Shown here: piece after piece, positions 10,188 to 18,320 of the stretch
Position numbering within the stretch: the stretch's first letter is position 1
How the letters are laid out: every line of letters starts with the position of its first letter
From: CAVXFB01 sp963760935
Lineage (GTDB): Bacteria > Planctomycetota > Planctomycetia > Pirellulales > Thermoguttaceae
Reading direction: 5' to 3'
Length of the DNA: 64,000 nucleotides
Assembly (NCBI GenBank): GCA_963760935.1
Contig: CAVXFB010000003.1
Location: forward strand, 1,334,891 to 1,398,890
Program-made: the position numbers and the translations under genes
The notes under the pieces: model-generated
Databases searched by the model: none
What the model was told of the DNA's origin: nothing
What the model saw: only the letters and a program-made list of their open reading frames with translations

Positions 10188-10700
10188 TTAGCGCCGGGGT
10201 TTGTCTGGGAGTGAGTTTGCTCCGGCGGTGGAGGCAGTGGTGGGAGTCGTGGTTCTCATGACCAATGCCGCACGCCGTTCGGCAGAGAGGTTCCAAGGCA
10301 GGAATGGCTGAATGTCTTCCGGCGACTTTCCACCGGCCGCCGCACAACGTTCCAAGTATCACGTCGGCCACTGTCGCGGATTGAGCTTCCAGTGGGCCAG
10401 CGCAGCTAAGAGGGAAAACATCGTCGCTGCCGACCGGCCGCTCCACAATGAGCCGGGGCCGTAGAAGTTCTTTCGCGCTACAGCCGGGCCGCGGCCTGCT
10501 CGTTCGAAGCGTTGCTGTCCATCGGAATGCGTGGATCATTGACGAAGCGCACGAGTTCGGTCCAGTGCTCTTTCAGGCTATCGAGAACCTTGCGGCACGG
10601 CTGGCGGAGTTTGGGATTGGAAAGCTCTTCCATCGCTTGAGCCCTCATGGCCTCCACCGCTCGACGCAACAAGGCATCCTGCTGTTGAAACTCCGATGAG
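10188..10700 (-). pseudogene. IS66-family transposase C-terminal remnant
   Basis: On the minus strand the frame reads KVLDSLKEHWTELVRFVNDP and IPMDSNASNEQ, a degraded form of the IS66 motif with DNNASE. After a frameshift it continues as VARKNFYGPGSLWSGRSAAT and, after a second one, as YLERCAAAGGKSPEDIQPFL then PWNLSAERR. This is the end of an IS66 TnpC; the N-terminal two thirds are missing and no terminal repeats were found. It belongs to a different IS66 subgroup from the complete copy at 36.5-39.1 kb. Confidence 0.75.
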
Positions 10701-11039
10701 CCACGCGCAGATGGCAGACGTTCCCGATTGACCTAGTATAGCTGTCGAATGCGGAGCAGCCAGGACACGCCCGGGGTGTCAACTCCGATCAGCCCTTGCC
10801 CACTCTCACGACGTCCCGCCGCACGTGGCGAATAGCGTCGGCCTTTGACATGATCGCCTCCAGTCGCTTAGGTTTCCTGAACAGGTTCAAGTAACGCACC
10901 AGGGCGCAGTGTATCGTGCGACGCGGGGCAAGGATAGCGTCCTCCGCTGTAAAGCCTGAGCGGCAGTACCTTTATGGCAGCCGTTTGTGCTGATACAATA
11001 GTGTGTTGGTTGCACCCATCTCAAAATGTGTACGATTTC
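10701..11039 (+). other. Region upstream of the first sigma-54 activator
   Basis: No gene is supported. A TACAAT box near 10994 could be a -10 element, but I found no good -35 partner. It would place transcription start near 11000, which favours the ATG at 11040 over the one at 10974. Confidence 0.3.
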
Positions 11040-12401
11040 ATGCCCGCCATCAATGGCCTGTCCCCTGATCGCCACGCTGTCATCCTTGATTCCGTCAACG
11101 ATGGCGTGTTCACCGTCGATGACCAGTGGCGAATTACCTCGTTCAATCGGGCAGCCGAGCGGATTACGGGCGTCAAACGCAAGCAGGCGATTGGCAAACG
11201 CTGCTGCGAGGTCTTCCGGGCAAGTATTTGCGAAACGGCCTGTGCGTTGCGGCAAACACTGGCCACCGGCCGGCCGGTTGTCAACAAGGCCGTCTACATT
11301 CTCGATGCACGAGGCAGTCGGCTACCCATCAGCATCTCAACAGCGGTCTTCAAGGATGCCGATGGCAAAACGATCGGTGGCGTCGAGACGTTCCGCGACC
11401 TAAGTCTGGCCGAAGACCTGCGCAAAGAACTGGAGGCAGAATGCAGCTTTGCCGAGATCGTCGGCCGAAGCGCGGCCATGCGCCAGGTGTTTCAACTGTT
11501 GCCACAGATCGCCGAAAGCGATAGTACGGTGCTCATTGAGGGGGCCAGCGGCACGGGCAAGGAGCTATTCGCACGTGCCATCCACAATCTCTCTAGGCGG
11601 CGCGAGAAACGATTCGTCGCACTGAATTGCGGGGCGCTGCCCGATACGCTTCTGGAATCGGAACTCTTTGGCTACAAAGCGGGGGCATTTACAGATGCCC
11701 GCCAAGATAAGCTCGGTCGCTTTGCGCTGGCCGACGGCGGCACGATGCTCCTGGACGAGATTGGCGACATCTCCCCGGCCATGCAGGTCCGATTGCTGCG
11801 GGTGTTGCAAGAACGTGTTTATGAACCGCTTGGGTCTGTCGAGCCGGTCAACACGGACGTGCGGATCATTGCGGCGACGAACAAGGACCTGGGCAAGCTC
11901 GTGCGGAAAGGCGTTTTCCGCGAAGACCTCTTCTACCGCATCCATGTCATCCGACTCGCGCTGCCAAACCTCCGTGACCGCCGCGAGGACATCCCGCTGT
12001 TGATCGAGCACTTCATTGCCAAGTTCAACCGCTTGCAGGGCAAAGAAGTGGTGGGTGTTTCGGACGAGGTGTTGGCTCGGCTCATGGAACACGACTATCC
12101 CGGCAACATCCGCGAGTTGGAGAACATCATTGAGCACGCCTTCGTGTTGTGTCGGGGAGCACTGATTGACCTTGCCCATCTGCCACCACAGTTTCGCGGG
12201 GCTGGCGAAACAGTATCGCCGAACATCGCCGGCATGACCCTCGAAGCAATGGAACGATTTCTGATCGCCAACGCGTTGCAGCGTCACAAGGGCAACCGCG
12301 CAGCCGCCGCCCGCCAGTTGGGCATCAACCCCAGCACGCTCTTCCGCAAGCTCAAGTCGCTGGGGATCGACCAGCCGAAGTCCGAAGAGGACGATTCGTA
12401 G
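11040..12401 (+). CDS. PAS-domain sigma-54 activator (bacterial enhancer-binding protein)
   Basis: The order is PAS domain, AAA+ domain and Fis-type HTH. The PAS part (ILDSVNDGVFTVDDQWRITS) carries four Cys in the pattern CC-x7-C-x3-C within KRCCEVFRASICETACALRQ, suggesting metal or redox sensing. The AAA+ domain has Walker A GASGTGKE, the sigma-54 contact loop as GAFTDA instead of the usual GAFTGA (a known common variant), and Walker B GGTMLLDE. The C-terminus ends in an HTH (GNRAAAARQLGINPSTLFRK). The gene sits directly before two palindromes and a -24/-12 promoter that lead into the NifX/Mrp cluster, so it very probably controls that cluster. The start is uncertain: an in-frame ATG at 10974 would add 22 residues that do not look like PAS sequence. 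No clear ribosome-binding site marks either. Confidence 0.88.
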   Translation: MPAINGLSPDRHAVILDSVNDGVFTVDDQWRITSFNRAAERITGVKRKQAIGKRCCEVFRASICETACALRQTLATGRPVVNKAVYILDARGSRLPISISTAVFKDADGKTIGGVETFRDLSLAEDLRKELEAECSFAEIVGRSAAMRQVFQLLPQIAESDSTVLIEGASGTGKELFARAIHNLSRRREKRFVALNCGALPDTLLESELFGYKAGAFTDARQDKLGRFALADGGTMLLDEIGDISPAMQVRLLRVLQERVYEPLGSVEPVNTDVRIIAATNKDLGKLVRKGVFREDLFYRIHVIRLALPNLRDRREDIPLLIEHFIAKFNRLQGKEVVGVSDEVLARLMEHDYPGNIRELENIIEHAFVLCRGALIDLAHLPPQFRGAGETVSPNIAGMTLEAMERFLIANALQRHKGNRAAAARQLGINPSTLFRKLKSLGIDQPKSEEDDS

Positions 12402-12402
12402 C

Positions 12403-12455
12403 ATTGCATTATGCAATTCTATATCAATAGTGTGCGTTGCATATTGCAATGCAAC
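12403..12455 (+). promoter_or_regulatory. Two palindromes, probable enhancer (UAS) sites
   Basis: The first is ATTGCAT-T-ATGCAAT (12403-12417), a perfect 7-1-7 palindrome. The second is GTTGCAT-ATTGCA-ATGCAAC (12436-12455), with the same half-site. They begin just after the activator stop codon and lie about 85-140 bp before the -24 element, the usual distance for enhancer-binding sites. They are therefore likely targets of the PAS/sigma-54 activator. Confidence 0.65.
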
Positions 12456-12540
12456 CATGCGATGCCCCCCTTGTGACAATGCGCCGTAACATGCTGTACA
12501 CAAGTGTTTTACGGATTCTCTCTGCATGACTTCCATGCCA

Positions 12541-12557
12541 CGGCACGCCAATTGCTT
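12541..12557 (+). promoter_or_regulatory. Sigma-54 promoter (-24/-12) for the NifX/Mrp cluster
   Basis: CGGCACGCCAATTGCTT matches the consensus TGGCACG-N4-TTGCW at all but the first base. GG and GC are separated by exactly 10 bases. Transcription would start about 12 bases after the GC, which is only a few bases before the ATG at 12569, so the leader would be very short or absent. The neighbouring sigma-54 activator gene supports the call. Confidence 0.65.
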
Positions 12558-12568
12558 TACGATCTGCC

Positions 12569-12961
12569 ATGAAACTCGCCATTCCAGTTTGGCAAGGCCG
12601 GATTTCTCCGGTCTTTGATGTTGCTGGGCAACTGCTGTTGGTCGAATTGGCCGATGGCCGAGAGGTTGCCAGAGATGAACGGCTCGTCGAAGAAAGTTCG
12701 GCTGACGAGCGAGCAAAGAGACTGGCGGGACTTGGCGTCGGAACGCTGATTTGCGCCGGCATCTCGCAACCATTGGAAGCCATATTGGCCGGCTGCGGAA
12801 TTCGTGTGATTGCCCGCATCTGCGGCGGCGTCGAGGAAGTGCTTGCCGCATTCGTGGCGGGACGGTTGGGTGAGGATCGTTTTGCCATGCCAGGCTGCTG
12901 CGGCCAGAGACGGCGTAGACATCGTGGAGGTTGCGGGCGGCGAGGACAGTCCGATGGATAA
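12569..12961 (+). CDS. NifX/NafY-like dinitrogenase iron-molybdenum cofactor family protein
   Basis: The 130-residue protein opens with the family signature MKLAIPVWQGRISPVFDVAG and continues with GVGTLICAGISQPLEAILAG and GIRVIARICGGVEEVLAAFV. This fold (NifX, NafY, VnfX and the NifB C-terminus) binds Fe-S or Fe-Mo cluster precursors. The C-terminus carries a Cys/Arg-rich tail (FAMPGCCGQRRRRHRGGCGR), unusual for the family and possibly metal-binding. It is the first gene after the sigma-54 promoter. No nitrogenase structural genes are present in the window, so a role in nitrogen fixation is not supported; such proteins are widespread in anaerobes without nitrogenase. Confidence 0.85.
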   Translation: MKLAIPVWQGRISPVFDVAGQLLLVELADGREVARDERLVEESSADERAKRLAGLGVGTLICAGISQPLEAILAGCGIRVIARICGGVEEVLAAFVAGRLGEDRFAMPGCCGQRRRRHRGGCGRRGQSDG

Positions 12962-12977
12962 GAGTCAAAGGAGAAAC

Positions 12978-15083
12978 ATGGTGCCTTGTAGTAGTTGGGG
13001 TTTTGGATGTACCGCATTTCTGGCATTGGGAGTGGTGATGTTCGTCGGCGCGAATTCTGTTGCGGCCGAGGCAGTCACCAAGAGCGACACTACGACCAAA
13101 TCGAAGCAGCCCATCGGCAATCCGCTCGCGCCGTGGCTCATTGAGCAGATGGTCAAGGAAATCAACAGCGGTTTGAAGGATCGCGGTATCGAAGGTCGCT
13201 TTGCTGCGTTTCAGGAGTATGCCGGATACCAACTCGATATTTCGGCAGGCCAGGCACGCACTTCGGAGGTAACGGGCAATTGTCGATTGAAGTGGTACGA
13301 CCATCTGATGCGCAATCCGCTCAAGGCCCCGGTCGAGGCCGAGCAGTTCACACGCGACTTGCACAAAGCCCTGCGAAGCGATGCAGCAGGATTTGACGAG
13401 GCGTTGGCAATGGCCCGCGAGAAGATGGACGCCGGGCATCGAGAACCACTGAAGCTGCCCGAGGCAACATCGCCCGAACAGGCTTTGGATGTTCTCAAAC
13501 ACGCGGTAACCAAGGCTCAAACGGCCTACGTGGCTGCAATTGCCCCCCTTTCACGCGAGGAGATCGCTTATCTTCAGCAGAATCTATATCCAATTCTCAC
13601 GGGGCAAATGACCATCGGTCACACCCTGTGGGATCGCTCCACGGGTCGGTATCTCTGCGATTTGCTGGAAAAAATGGATCGCCGTGCGTTGTACGATGCG
13701 GCCGACGCCCTGGTGCCGTTAAGCGATGCACAGCTTCTGGCGGAATTGATCAAGATTCCCGAAGAGGGCGACATCAAATTGGAGGGCGTCGGCGGGACTG
13801 TGTTGCGGACGGTTGACACACCGGCCGGCAAGATCGTCCTAGGTGGACGAGGCAACAACGTCTATGAACTCGACAAACTGACTGGCGTGTGCGCGGTGGT
13901 CGACCTTGGCGGCGAGGATGTCTATCGAGACGGCGCTGTATCGCCTCAACGTCCCATTCTCGCCATTGTTGATCTGGCCGGCAATGATCGTTACGAGGGA
14001 ACGCAGCCTGGCATCCAGGGCGGCGCGATGTTGGGCGTCTCGATGCTTGTCGATGTGGCTGGAGACGATGTCTACGATGCCAAGGATATTGCCCAGGGTT
14101 CGGCCGTTGGCGGCGTCGGCATTCTTATCGACACCGCCGGCAACGATCACTACCGTGGATTTCGTCGAGTGCAAGGTCAAGCCCTGGGCGGTTTGGGAAT
14201 CTTGCTGGATCGTGCGGGAAAAGACGACTATCACGCGGCGATGTGGGCACAGGGTTTCGGAGGTCCGCTGGGATTCGGAGTGCTTGACGACCTTGAAGGC
14301 GATGACCATTACTATTGCGGCGGAATGTGGCGAGATTCGTACTATCCCGAGACGCCGGGGTATGAAGCCTGGGGCCAGGGCGTTGGCGCTGGACTTCGCG
14401 GCGTGGCCGATGGCGGCATTGGTGTAATTCTCGATGGCGGTGGCGACGACGTTTACGAGTACGACTATTTTGCGCAAGGCGGCGGTTACTGGCTCGGCAT
14501 GGGATTGGCACGCGATTTCGGCGGCAACGACCGACGATTGGGCGGCACGCAAAAGGAATACGACGGCAGCCCTCGCACCCAAACGATGTTCGGTCGCTTC
14601 ACCTGCGGGTTCGGTTGCCACTATGCCCTTGGCTTCTGCTTCGACGACAAAGGCGACGACACCTACGGCGGCACGATCATGGGCTTGGGTTTCTCCTGGG
14701 ATTGCTCGAACGGATTCCTCTGCGATTTCGACGGCAACGACCGCTACGAAGCGACCGGCGGATTGACGGAAGGCGACGGCGCACAGGCCGGTCTAGGTGT
14801 CCTTCTCGATTATCGGGGCAACGATACCTATCAGGGCTACAACCAGGGCTATGCGTCGCCCTGGATTTCCTATCACTCGCTTCCGCGCTGCGGCGGCAAT
14901 TTCAGTTTCCTGATCGACTACGGGGGAACCGACACTTACGGCTGCGGCACTGAGAACAACAGCTATACAAGTCGCGGTTGCGAGAGTGGATTCCTCATCG
15001 ACCGGCCGTTGCAGGAAGAAGTCGATGCCAAGGAGGCATCGGACGCACCCAAGACGGAACAACATGCCAAGAAGGAACCATAA
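12978..15083 (+). CDS. Secreted repeat protein with 12 D-x-x-G-x-D-x-Y motifs, function unknown
   Basis: The ATG at 12978 has a strong ribosome-binding site (AAAGGAG, 5 bases upstream) and starts a signal peptide (MVPCSSWGFGCTAFLALGVV, cleavage likely after SVAAEA). An ATG at 12954 without such a site is less likely. An N-terminal helical part of about 270 residues is followed by 12 repeats of the form [V/I/L/D/C]-D-x-x-G-[N/D/E/K/T]-D-x-Y, for example VDLAGNDRYEG, VDVAGDDVYDA, IDTAGNDHYRG and CDFDGNDRYEA. Spacing is about 20-45 residues, with Gly-rich segments between. The pattern recalls calcium-binding beta-solenoids but is not the RTX nonapeptide. I do not recognise a named family. Its place between two NifX genes is unexpected for a secreted protein. 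Confidence 0.8.
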   Translation: MVPCSSWGFGCTAFLALGVVMFVGANSVAAEAVTKSDTTTKSKQPIGNPLAPWLIEQMVKEINSGLKDRGIEGRFAAFQEYAGYQLDISAGQARTSEVTGNCRLKWYDHLMRNPLKAPVEAEQFTRDLHKALRSDAAGFDEALAMAREKMDAGHREPLKLPEATSPEQALDVLKHAVTKAQTAYVAAIAPLSREEIAYLQQNLYPILTGQMTIGHTLWDRSTGRYLCDLLEKMDRRALYDAADALVPLSDAQLLAELIKIPEEGDIKLEGVGGTVLRTVDTPAGKIVLGGRGNNVYELDKLTGVCAVVDLGGEDVYRDGAVSPQRPILAIVDLAGNDRYEGTQPGIQGGAMLGVSMLVDVAGDDVYDAKDIAQGSAVGGVGILIDTAGNDHYRGFRRVQGQALGGLGILLDRAGKDDYHAAMWAQGFGGPLGFGVLDDLEGDDHYYCGGMWRDSYYPETPGYEAWGQGVGAGLRGVADGGIGVILDGGGDDVYEYDYFAQGGGYWLGMGLARDFGGNDRRLGGTQKEYDGSPRTQTMFGRFTCGFGCHYALGFCFDDKGDDTYGGTIMGLGFSWDCSNGFLCDFDGNDRYEATGGLTEGDGAQAGLGVLLDYRGNDTYQGYNQGYASPWISYHSLPRCGGNFSFLIDYGGTDTYGCGTENNSYTSRGCESGFLIDRPLQEEVDAKEASDAPKTEQHAKKEP

Positions 15084-15092
15084 GGCTTCGCC

Positions 15093-15452
15093 ATGAATGT
15101 CATCATCACATCGGAAGGTCCGGGCCTGGACAGTCGGGTTGATCCCCGGTTTGGTCGAGCCAAGCATTTTGTACTGGTCGACACCGAGACCGGCGAGATT
15201 TCAGCTCACGACAACTCACAGAATCTCAACGCCCCACAGGGCGCGGGCATTCAGGCGGCTCAGACAGTCGCCCGACTCGGTGCCGAAGCAGTTCTGACGG
15301 GCCACGTCGGTCCCAAGGCGTTCGCGACACTCCAGGCGGCCAATATCGCTGTCTATACAGGCGTTTCGGGAACGGTGGACGAGGCAATCGAGCAGTTCAA
15401 AAGTGCTGGGCTCACGCCTGCCGCGAAGGCGGACGTGCAAGGGCACTGGTAG
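15093..15452 (+). CDS. NifX/NafY-like cofactor family protein, second copy
   Basis: The 119-residue protein has the same fold signature: MNVIITSEGPGLDSRVDPRF at the start, GRAKHFVLVDTETGEISAHD, and GAEAVLTGHVGPKAFATLQA in the middle. It starts 9 bp after the repeat protein, consistent with one operon. It lacks the Cys-rich tail of the first copy. The usual neighbours of this subfamily (DUF5320, MinD/Mrp ATPases, TrmO) follow directly, a gene set known from many anaerobic bacteria. Its substrate cluster is unknown. Confidence 0.88.
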   Translation: MNVIITSEGPGLDSRVDPRFGRAKHFVLVDTETGEISAHDNSQNLNAPQGAGIQAAQTVARLGAEAVLTGHVGPKAFATLQAANIAVYTGVSGTVDEAIEQFKSAGLTPAAKADVQGHW

Positions 15453-15533
15453 TAACGTACACAATCTTGTTTGGGATGGCATTTCCAACTGCCGCCCCAA
15501 ACATAACAACTCTCAGCAAAAGGAGAAACAAAG

Positions 15534-15881
15534 ATGCCACGAGGAGATGGAACCGGTCCGATGGGAATGGGACCAATGACAGGACGCGGTGCTGGCTATT
15601 GCGGTGGCAGAGGTGCCGCAGGAGTTGCCAGTCGTGCCCCTGGCCTAGCCTTTGGCCGAGGGCGCGGTGGAGGTGGGCGCGGTTGGCGGAACATGTTTCA
15701 CGCCACTGGCCTGACCGGCTGGCAACGGGCCGCGATGGGCGTTTCAGCACCATCGGCCGCAGCCGCCACACCGACCGCAGACACAGAGAAGCAATTTCTC
15801 GAAACTCAGGTCGAAATGATGCAGTCGCAACTTGACGAGGTTAAGAAGCGACTGGCAGAACGTGAGGCCGCAAAGGCATGA
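15534..15881 (+). CDS. DUF5320 family protein
   Basis: The start is marked by AAAGGAG about 10 bases upstream. The N-terminus shows the DUF5320 signature MPRGDGTGPMGMGPMTGRGA followed by GYCGGRG, a long Gly/Arg-rich low-complexity region and a C-terminal coiled coil (FLETQVEMMQSQLDEVKKRL). DUF5320 genes are usually found with NifX-type and Mrp-type genes, as here; their function is not known. The end overlaps the next start as ATGA, so translation is coupled. An 81-bp gap with no obvious hairpin precedes it. Confidence 0.88.
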   Translation: MPRGDGTGPMGMGPMTGRGAGYCGGRGAAGVASRAPGLAFGRGRGGGGRGWRNMFHATGLTGWQRAAMGVSAPSAAAATPTADTEKQFLETQVEMMQSQLDEVKKRLAEREAAKA

Positions 15882-16358
15882 GCGAGAACATCGTTTACCG
15901 ACCAATCGGCATTATCCGAAGCGAACACACCCGGCCCGAGAAAACGCCGATCCAACCTGTCTTCAGCCAAGGATGCCCCGGGCGGGCGGAAGTGCTTCCA
16001 GATTATGCTGCCGGTCTGCGCGATCTGGAAGGCTTTTCGCACATCTATCTCGTCTACCATTTGCACAAAGCAGGTGAGCCGCGGCTGGTGGTCAAGCCAT
16101 TTCTCCAGGATGTGGAGAGGGGCGTGTTCGCCACGCGCGCCGTGCCGGCCGAATCCTATTGGCCTGAGCATCGTGAGATTGGTGCGCCGTGAAGGGAACA
16201 TTCTTCATTTAGACGGCGTAGACGTGCTCGACGGTACTCCCCTGTTGGACATCAAACCCTACGTCGCGCGATTCGACCACATCGACGGCACGCGCAACGG
16301 GTGGCAGGATGAAGTGGATGAAGAAACGGCCCGGCGGCGAGGGAGACGCGGATTGTGA
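15878..16358 (+). pseudogene. TrmO/TsaA-like tRNA methyltransferase, one frameshift
   Basis: The first part (MSENIVYRPIGIIRSEHTRP, then PGRAEVLPDYAAGLRDLEGF and HIYLVYHL) is a typical TrmO start, the enzyme that N6-methylates t6A37 in certain tRNAs. Near 16137, just after FATRA, the conserved sequence CRPNPIGLSIVRLVRREGNI continues in another frame to the stop at 16358. A single +1 or -2 change explains it; as written the protein ends early at 16192. With the frame restored the length is about 160 residues, normal for the family. Its end overlaps the GTG of the next gene. TsaA/TrmO genes commonly sit in NifX/Mrp clusters, possibly with a role other than tRNA modification. Confidence 0.8.
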
Positions 16359-17359
16359 AAGTCGCAGTGGCCAGCGGAAAAGGTGGAACGGGCAAGACCA
16401 CGGTCGCGACAAACCTCGCACGGGTGGCCGCCACTGACGGTTGCGCAGTGGCCTATCTCGACTGCGATGTCGAAGAACCAAATGGACATCTCTTCTTGAA
16501 GCCCACGATTGAGCGGCAGCAACCGATCAACAAGTTGCTTCCGATGGTTAACCTCGATCGCTGCACGTTTTGTGGCCGTTGCAGCCAGGTATGCCGCTAC
16601 GGGGCGATTGCCTGCGTGAACAAGCAAGTGCTCGTCTTCGCCGAACTATGTCACTCATGTGGCGGGTGCATTTTGGCCTGTCCTGCCGATGCCATGCGTG
16701 AAGTCCCGAAGCCAATCGGAGAGTTGAGACTGGGTATGGCCGGCCCGATCCGGTTCATCGAGGGCCGATTGAACGTCGGTGAGGCGATGAGTCCACCGGC
16801 TATCCGTGCGGTCAAAGCGGCAGTGGAAAAAGGGGACAGTCCCCATTTGTGCGAAGCACCCGGAGGGCCGTTCCGGCAAATGGGGACTGTCCCCTTTTTC
16901 CACTTGACGATCCTCGATTGTCCGCCGGGCACTTCTTGCCCGGTGATCGAAAGCATTCGTGGCAGCGACTTGGTGTTGCTGGTCACAGAGCCAACGCCGT
17001 TTGGGCTGCACGACCTGAAACTGGCTGTCGAAATGGTGCGGAACTTGAAGCTCCCACTGGCCGTTGTATTGAACCGCTGCGACATCGGCGACGATCGGGT
17101 CCGCGAAAAAGGGGGACAGGCACCATTTGTGCGAAGCACCCTTCGGGCCGTTCCGGCAAATGGTGCCTGTCCCCCTTTTTCGCACCAGATGCGTCAATAC
17201 TGCGCGAGCCAACGCATTGCCATACTGGCCGAGATCGCCGACGACCGGGCGGTGGCCGAAGCCTATTCACGCGGCCAATTGGCGTGTGATGCCGTGCCTT
17301 TATTCGCGGATCACATCCGTGCGTTGCTCGGGCAGCTTCAGAAGGGAGCGGCACGATGA
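16355..17359 (+). CDS. MinD/Mrp-type ATPase with two 4Fe-4S motifs and two inserted palindrome-encoded segments
   Basis: The GTG start at 16355 overlaps the TrmO stop. A deviant Walker A (SGKGGTGKTT, residues 7-16) marks the MinD/Mrp class. Two ferredoxin-type Cys clusters follow (C70, C73, C76, C80 and C99, C102, C105, C109), then LTILDCPPGTSCP (switch II region). Such proteins are thought to act in Fe-S cluster assembly or transfer. Two segments interrupt the family alignment: residues 157-183 (VEKGDSPHLCEAPGG...FFH) and about 250-277 (REKGGQAPFVRS...FSH). Both are encoded by 81-bp palindromes and keep the frame open. Without them the protein would be about 280 residues, normal for the family. 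Whether the enlarged protein works is unknown. The stop overlaps the next ATG. Confidence 0.88.
   Translation: MKVAVASGKGGTGKTTVATNLARVAATDGCAVAYLDCDVEEPNGHLFLKPTIERQQPINKLLPMVNLDRCTFCGRCSQVCRYGAIACVNKQVLVFAELCHSCGGCILACPADAMREVPKPIGELRLGMAGPIRFIEGRLNVGEAMSPPAIRAVKAAVEKGDSPHLCEAPGGPFRQMGTVPFFHLTILDCPPGTSCPVIESIRGSDLVLLVTEPTPFGLHDLKLAVEMVRNLKLPLAVVLNRCDIGDDRVREKGGQAPFVRSTLRAVPANGACPPFSHQMRQYCASQRIAILAEIADDRAVAEAYSRGQLACDAVPLFADHIRALLGQLQKGAAR
16823..16903 (+). repeat. 81-bp palindromic REP-like element, copy 1, in frame within a coding sequence
   Basis: A perfect 27-bp inverted repeat (arms 16823-16849 and 16877-16903, left arm starting GTGGAAAAAGGGGACAGTCC) flanks a 27-base loop. The element has 27 codons and no stop in the reading frame used. 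The loop contains a smaller hairpin (CCGGA with TCCGG). Confidence 0.85.
17103..17183 (+). repeat. 81-bp palindromic REP-like element, copy 2, in frame within the same gene
   Basis: Same 27-27-27 layout (arms 17103-17129 and 17157-17183, left arm starting GCGAAAAAGGGGGACAGGCA). Relative to copy 1 the arms differ at several bases, and every change is matched by its partner on the other arm. It is read in a different frame from copy 1 and is also free of stops there. Confidence 0.85.
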
Positions 17360-18291
17360 AAGAATTGGTGGTCATCAGTGGCAAGGGCGGCACTGGCAAG
17401 ACTTCGGTAGTTGCGGCGCTGGCTACTCTGGCAAAGCCGTGTGTTCTGGTCGATTGCGATGTGGACGCCGCCGATTTGCACCTGATCTTCGAGCCGAAGG
17501 TGATCCACCGTGAGGACTTCACTGGCGGCAGCAAAGCACGGATCAAGCCCGGCCACTGCACGGCCTGCGGAAAGTGCGAGGAACTGTGCCGGTTCAATGC
17601 GATCCGCTTTGACGGTCCCGGCAATGGCCAAGTTTCACGGACATTTCGTGTCGAAACGACCGCGTGCGAGGGGTGCGGCGTCTGCGTGGATTACTGCGCC
17701 GAAAACGCCATCGAATTTGCCCCCGCTGTCTGCGGGCAGTGGTTCGTCTCCGAGACTCGCTGCGGACCGATGGTCCATGCGAAGCTGGGCATCGCGGCCG
17801 AGAACTCGGGAAAGCTCGTCACGCAGGTTCGTCGCACTGCTCGGGAGATTGCCCATCGGCATGGGCTGGAACTGGTTCTTTGCGATGGTTCGCCGGGAAT
17901 CGGTTGCCCGGTCATCGCTTCGCTGACTGGCGCGAGTCTTGCCCTATTTGTCGTCGAGCCGACTGTATCCGGCGTTCACGACTTCTGCCGCGTTGCTCAA
18001 CTGGCTGCGCGATTGGACGTGCCAGGGCTTGTGGTGGTGAACAAAGCGGACCTCAATATGGCGATTGCCGAAGAGATCGAGGCAATGGCCACGCGGCACG
18101 GAATCGTTCCGATGGGTCGTATTCCCTACGACTGTGAAGTGACCTGTGCACAGATCGCTCGCAAGACGGTGGTGGAATCGTCAGATGGCCCGGCGTCTCA
18201 GGCCATACGTGCGGTATGGGGCGAGGTGCAGAAACGTCTATCGTCGGTTGCCTCGTCGGCGGTCGGCGGCTTGGTGCAAATAGGATCATAA
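17356..18291 (+). CDS. MinD/Mrp-type ATPase with two 4Fe-4S motifs
   Basis: The protein has 311 residues and starts MKELVVISGKGGTGKTSVVA, again with a deviant Walker A. Cys clusters lie at C68, C71, C74, C78 and C104, C107, C110, C114. The switch II region reads VLCDGSPGIGCPVIASLTGA. It is a paralogue of the gene just upstream, to which it is coupled by an ATGA overlap, and it lacks the palindromic insertions. Paired MinD-type ATPases with inserted ferredoxin domains are typical of these NifX clusters; they may form a heterodimer that loads or moves an Fe-S or metal cluster in the cytoplasm. Confidence 0.9.
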   Translation: MKELVVISGKGGTGKTSVVAALATLAKPCVLVDCDVDAADLHLIFEPKVIHREDFTGGSKARIKPGHCTACGKCEELCRFNAIRFDGPGNGQVSRTFRVETTACEGCGVCVDYCAENAIEFAPAVCGQWFVSETRCGPMVHAKLGIAAENSGKLVTQVRRTAREIAHRHGLELVLCDGSPGIGCPVIASLTGASLALFVVEPTVSGVHDFCRVAQLAARLDVPGLVVVNKADLNMAIAEEIEAMATRHGIVPMGRIPYDCEVTCAQIARKTVVESSDGPASQAIRAVWGEVQKRLSSVASSAVGGLVQIGS

Positions 18292-18320
18292 CAAACCACG
18301 AGCAACCGAGGAAAAGTAAC

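Noticed and set aside
11565..13520. Minus-strand frame of 651 codons
   Set aside because: It spans three plus-strand genes and the sigma-54 control region and shows no family motif.
13839..14621. Minus-strand frame of 260 codons
   Set aside because: Shadow of the secreted repeat protein, whose regular Asp/Tyr motifs exist only on the plus strand.
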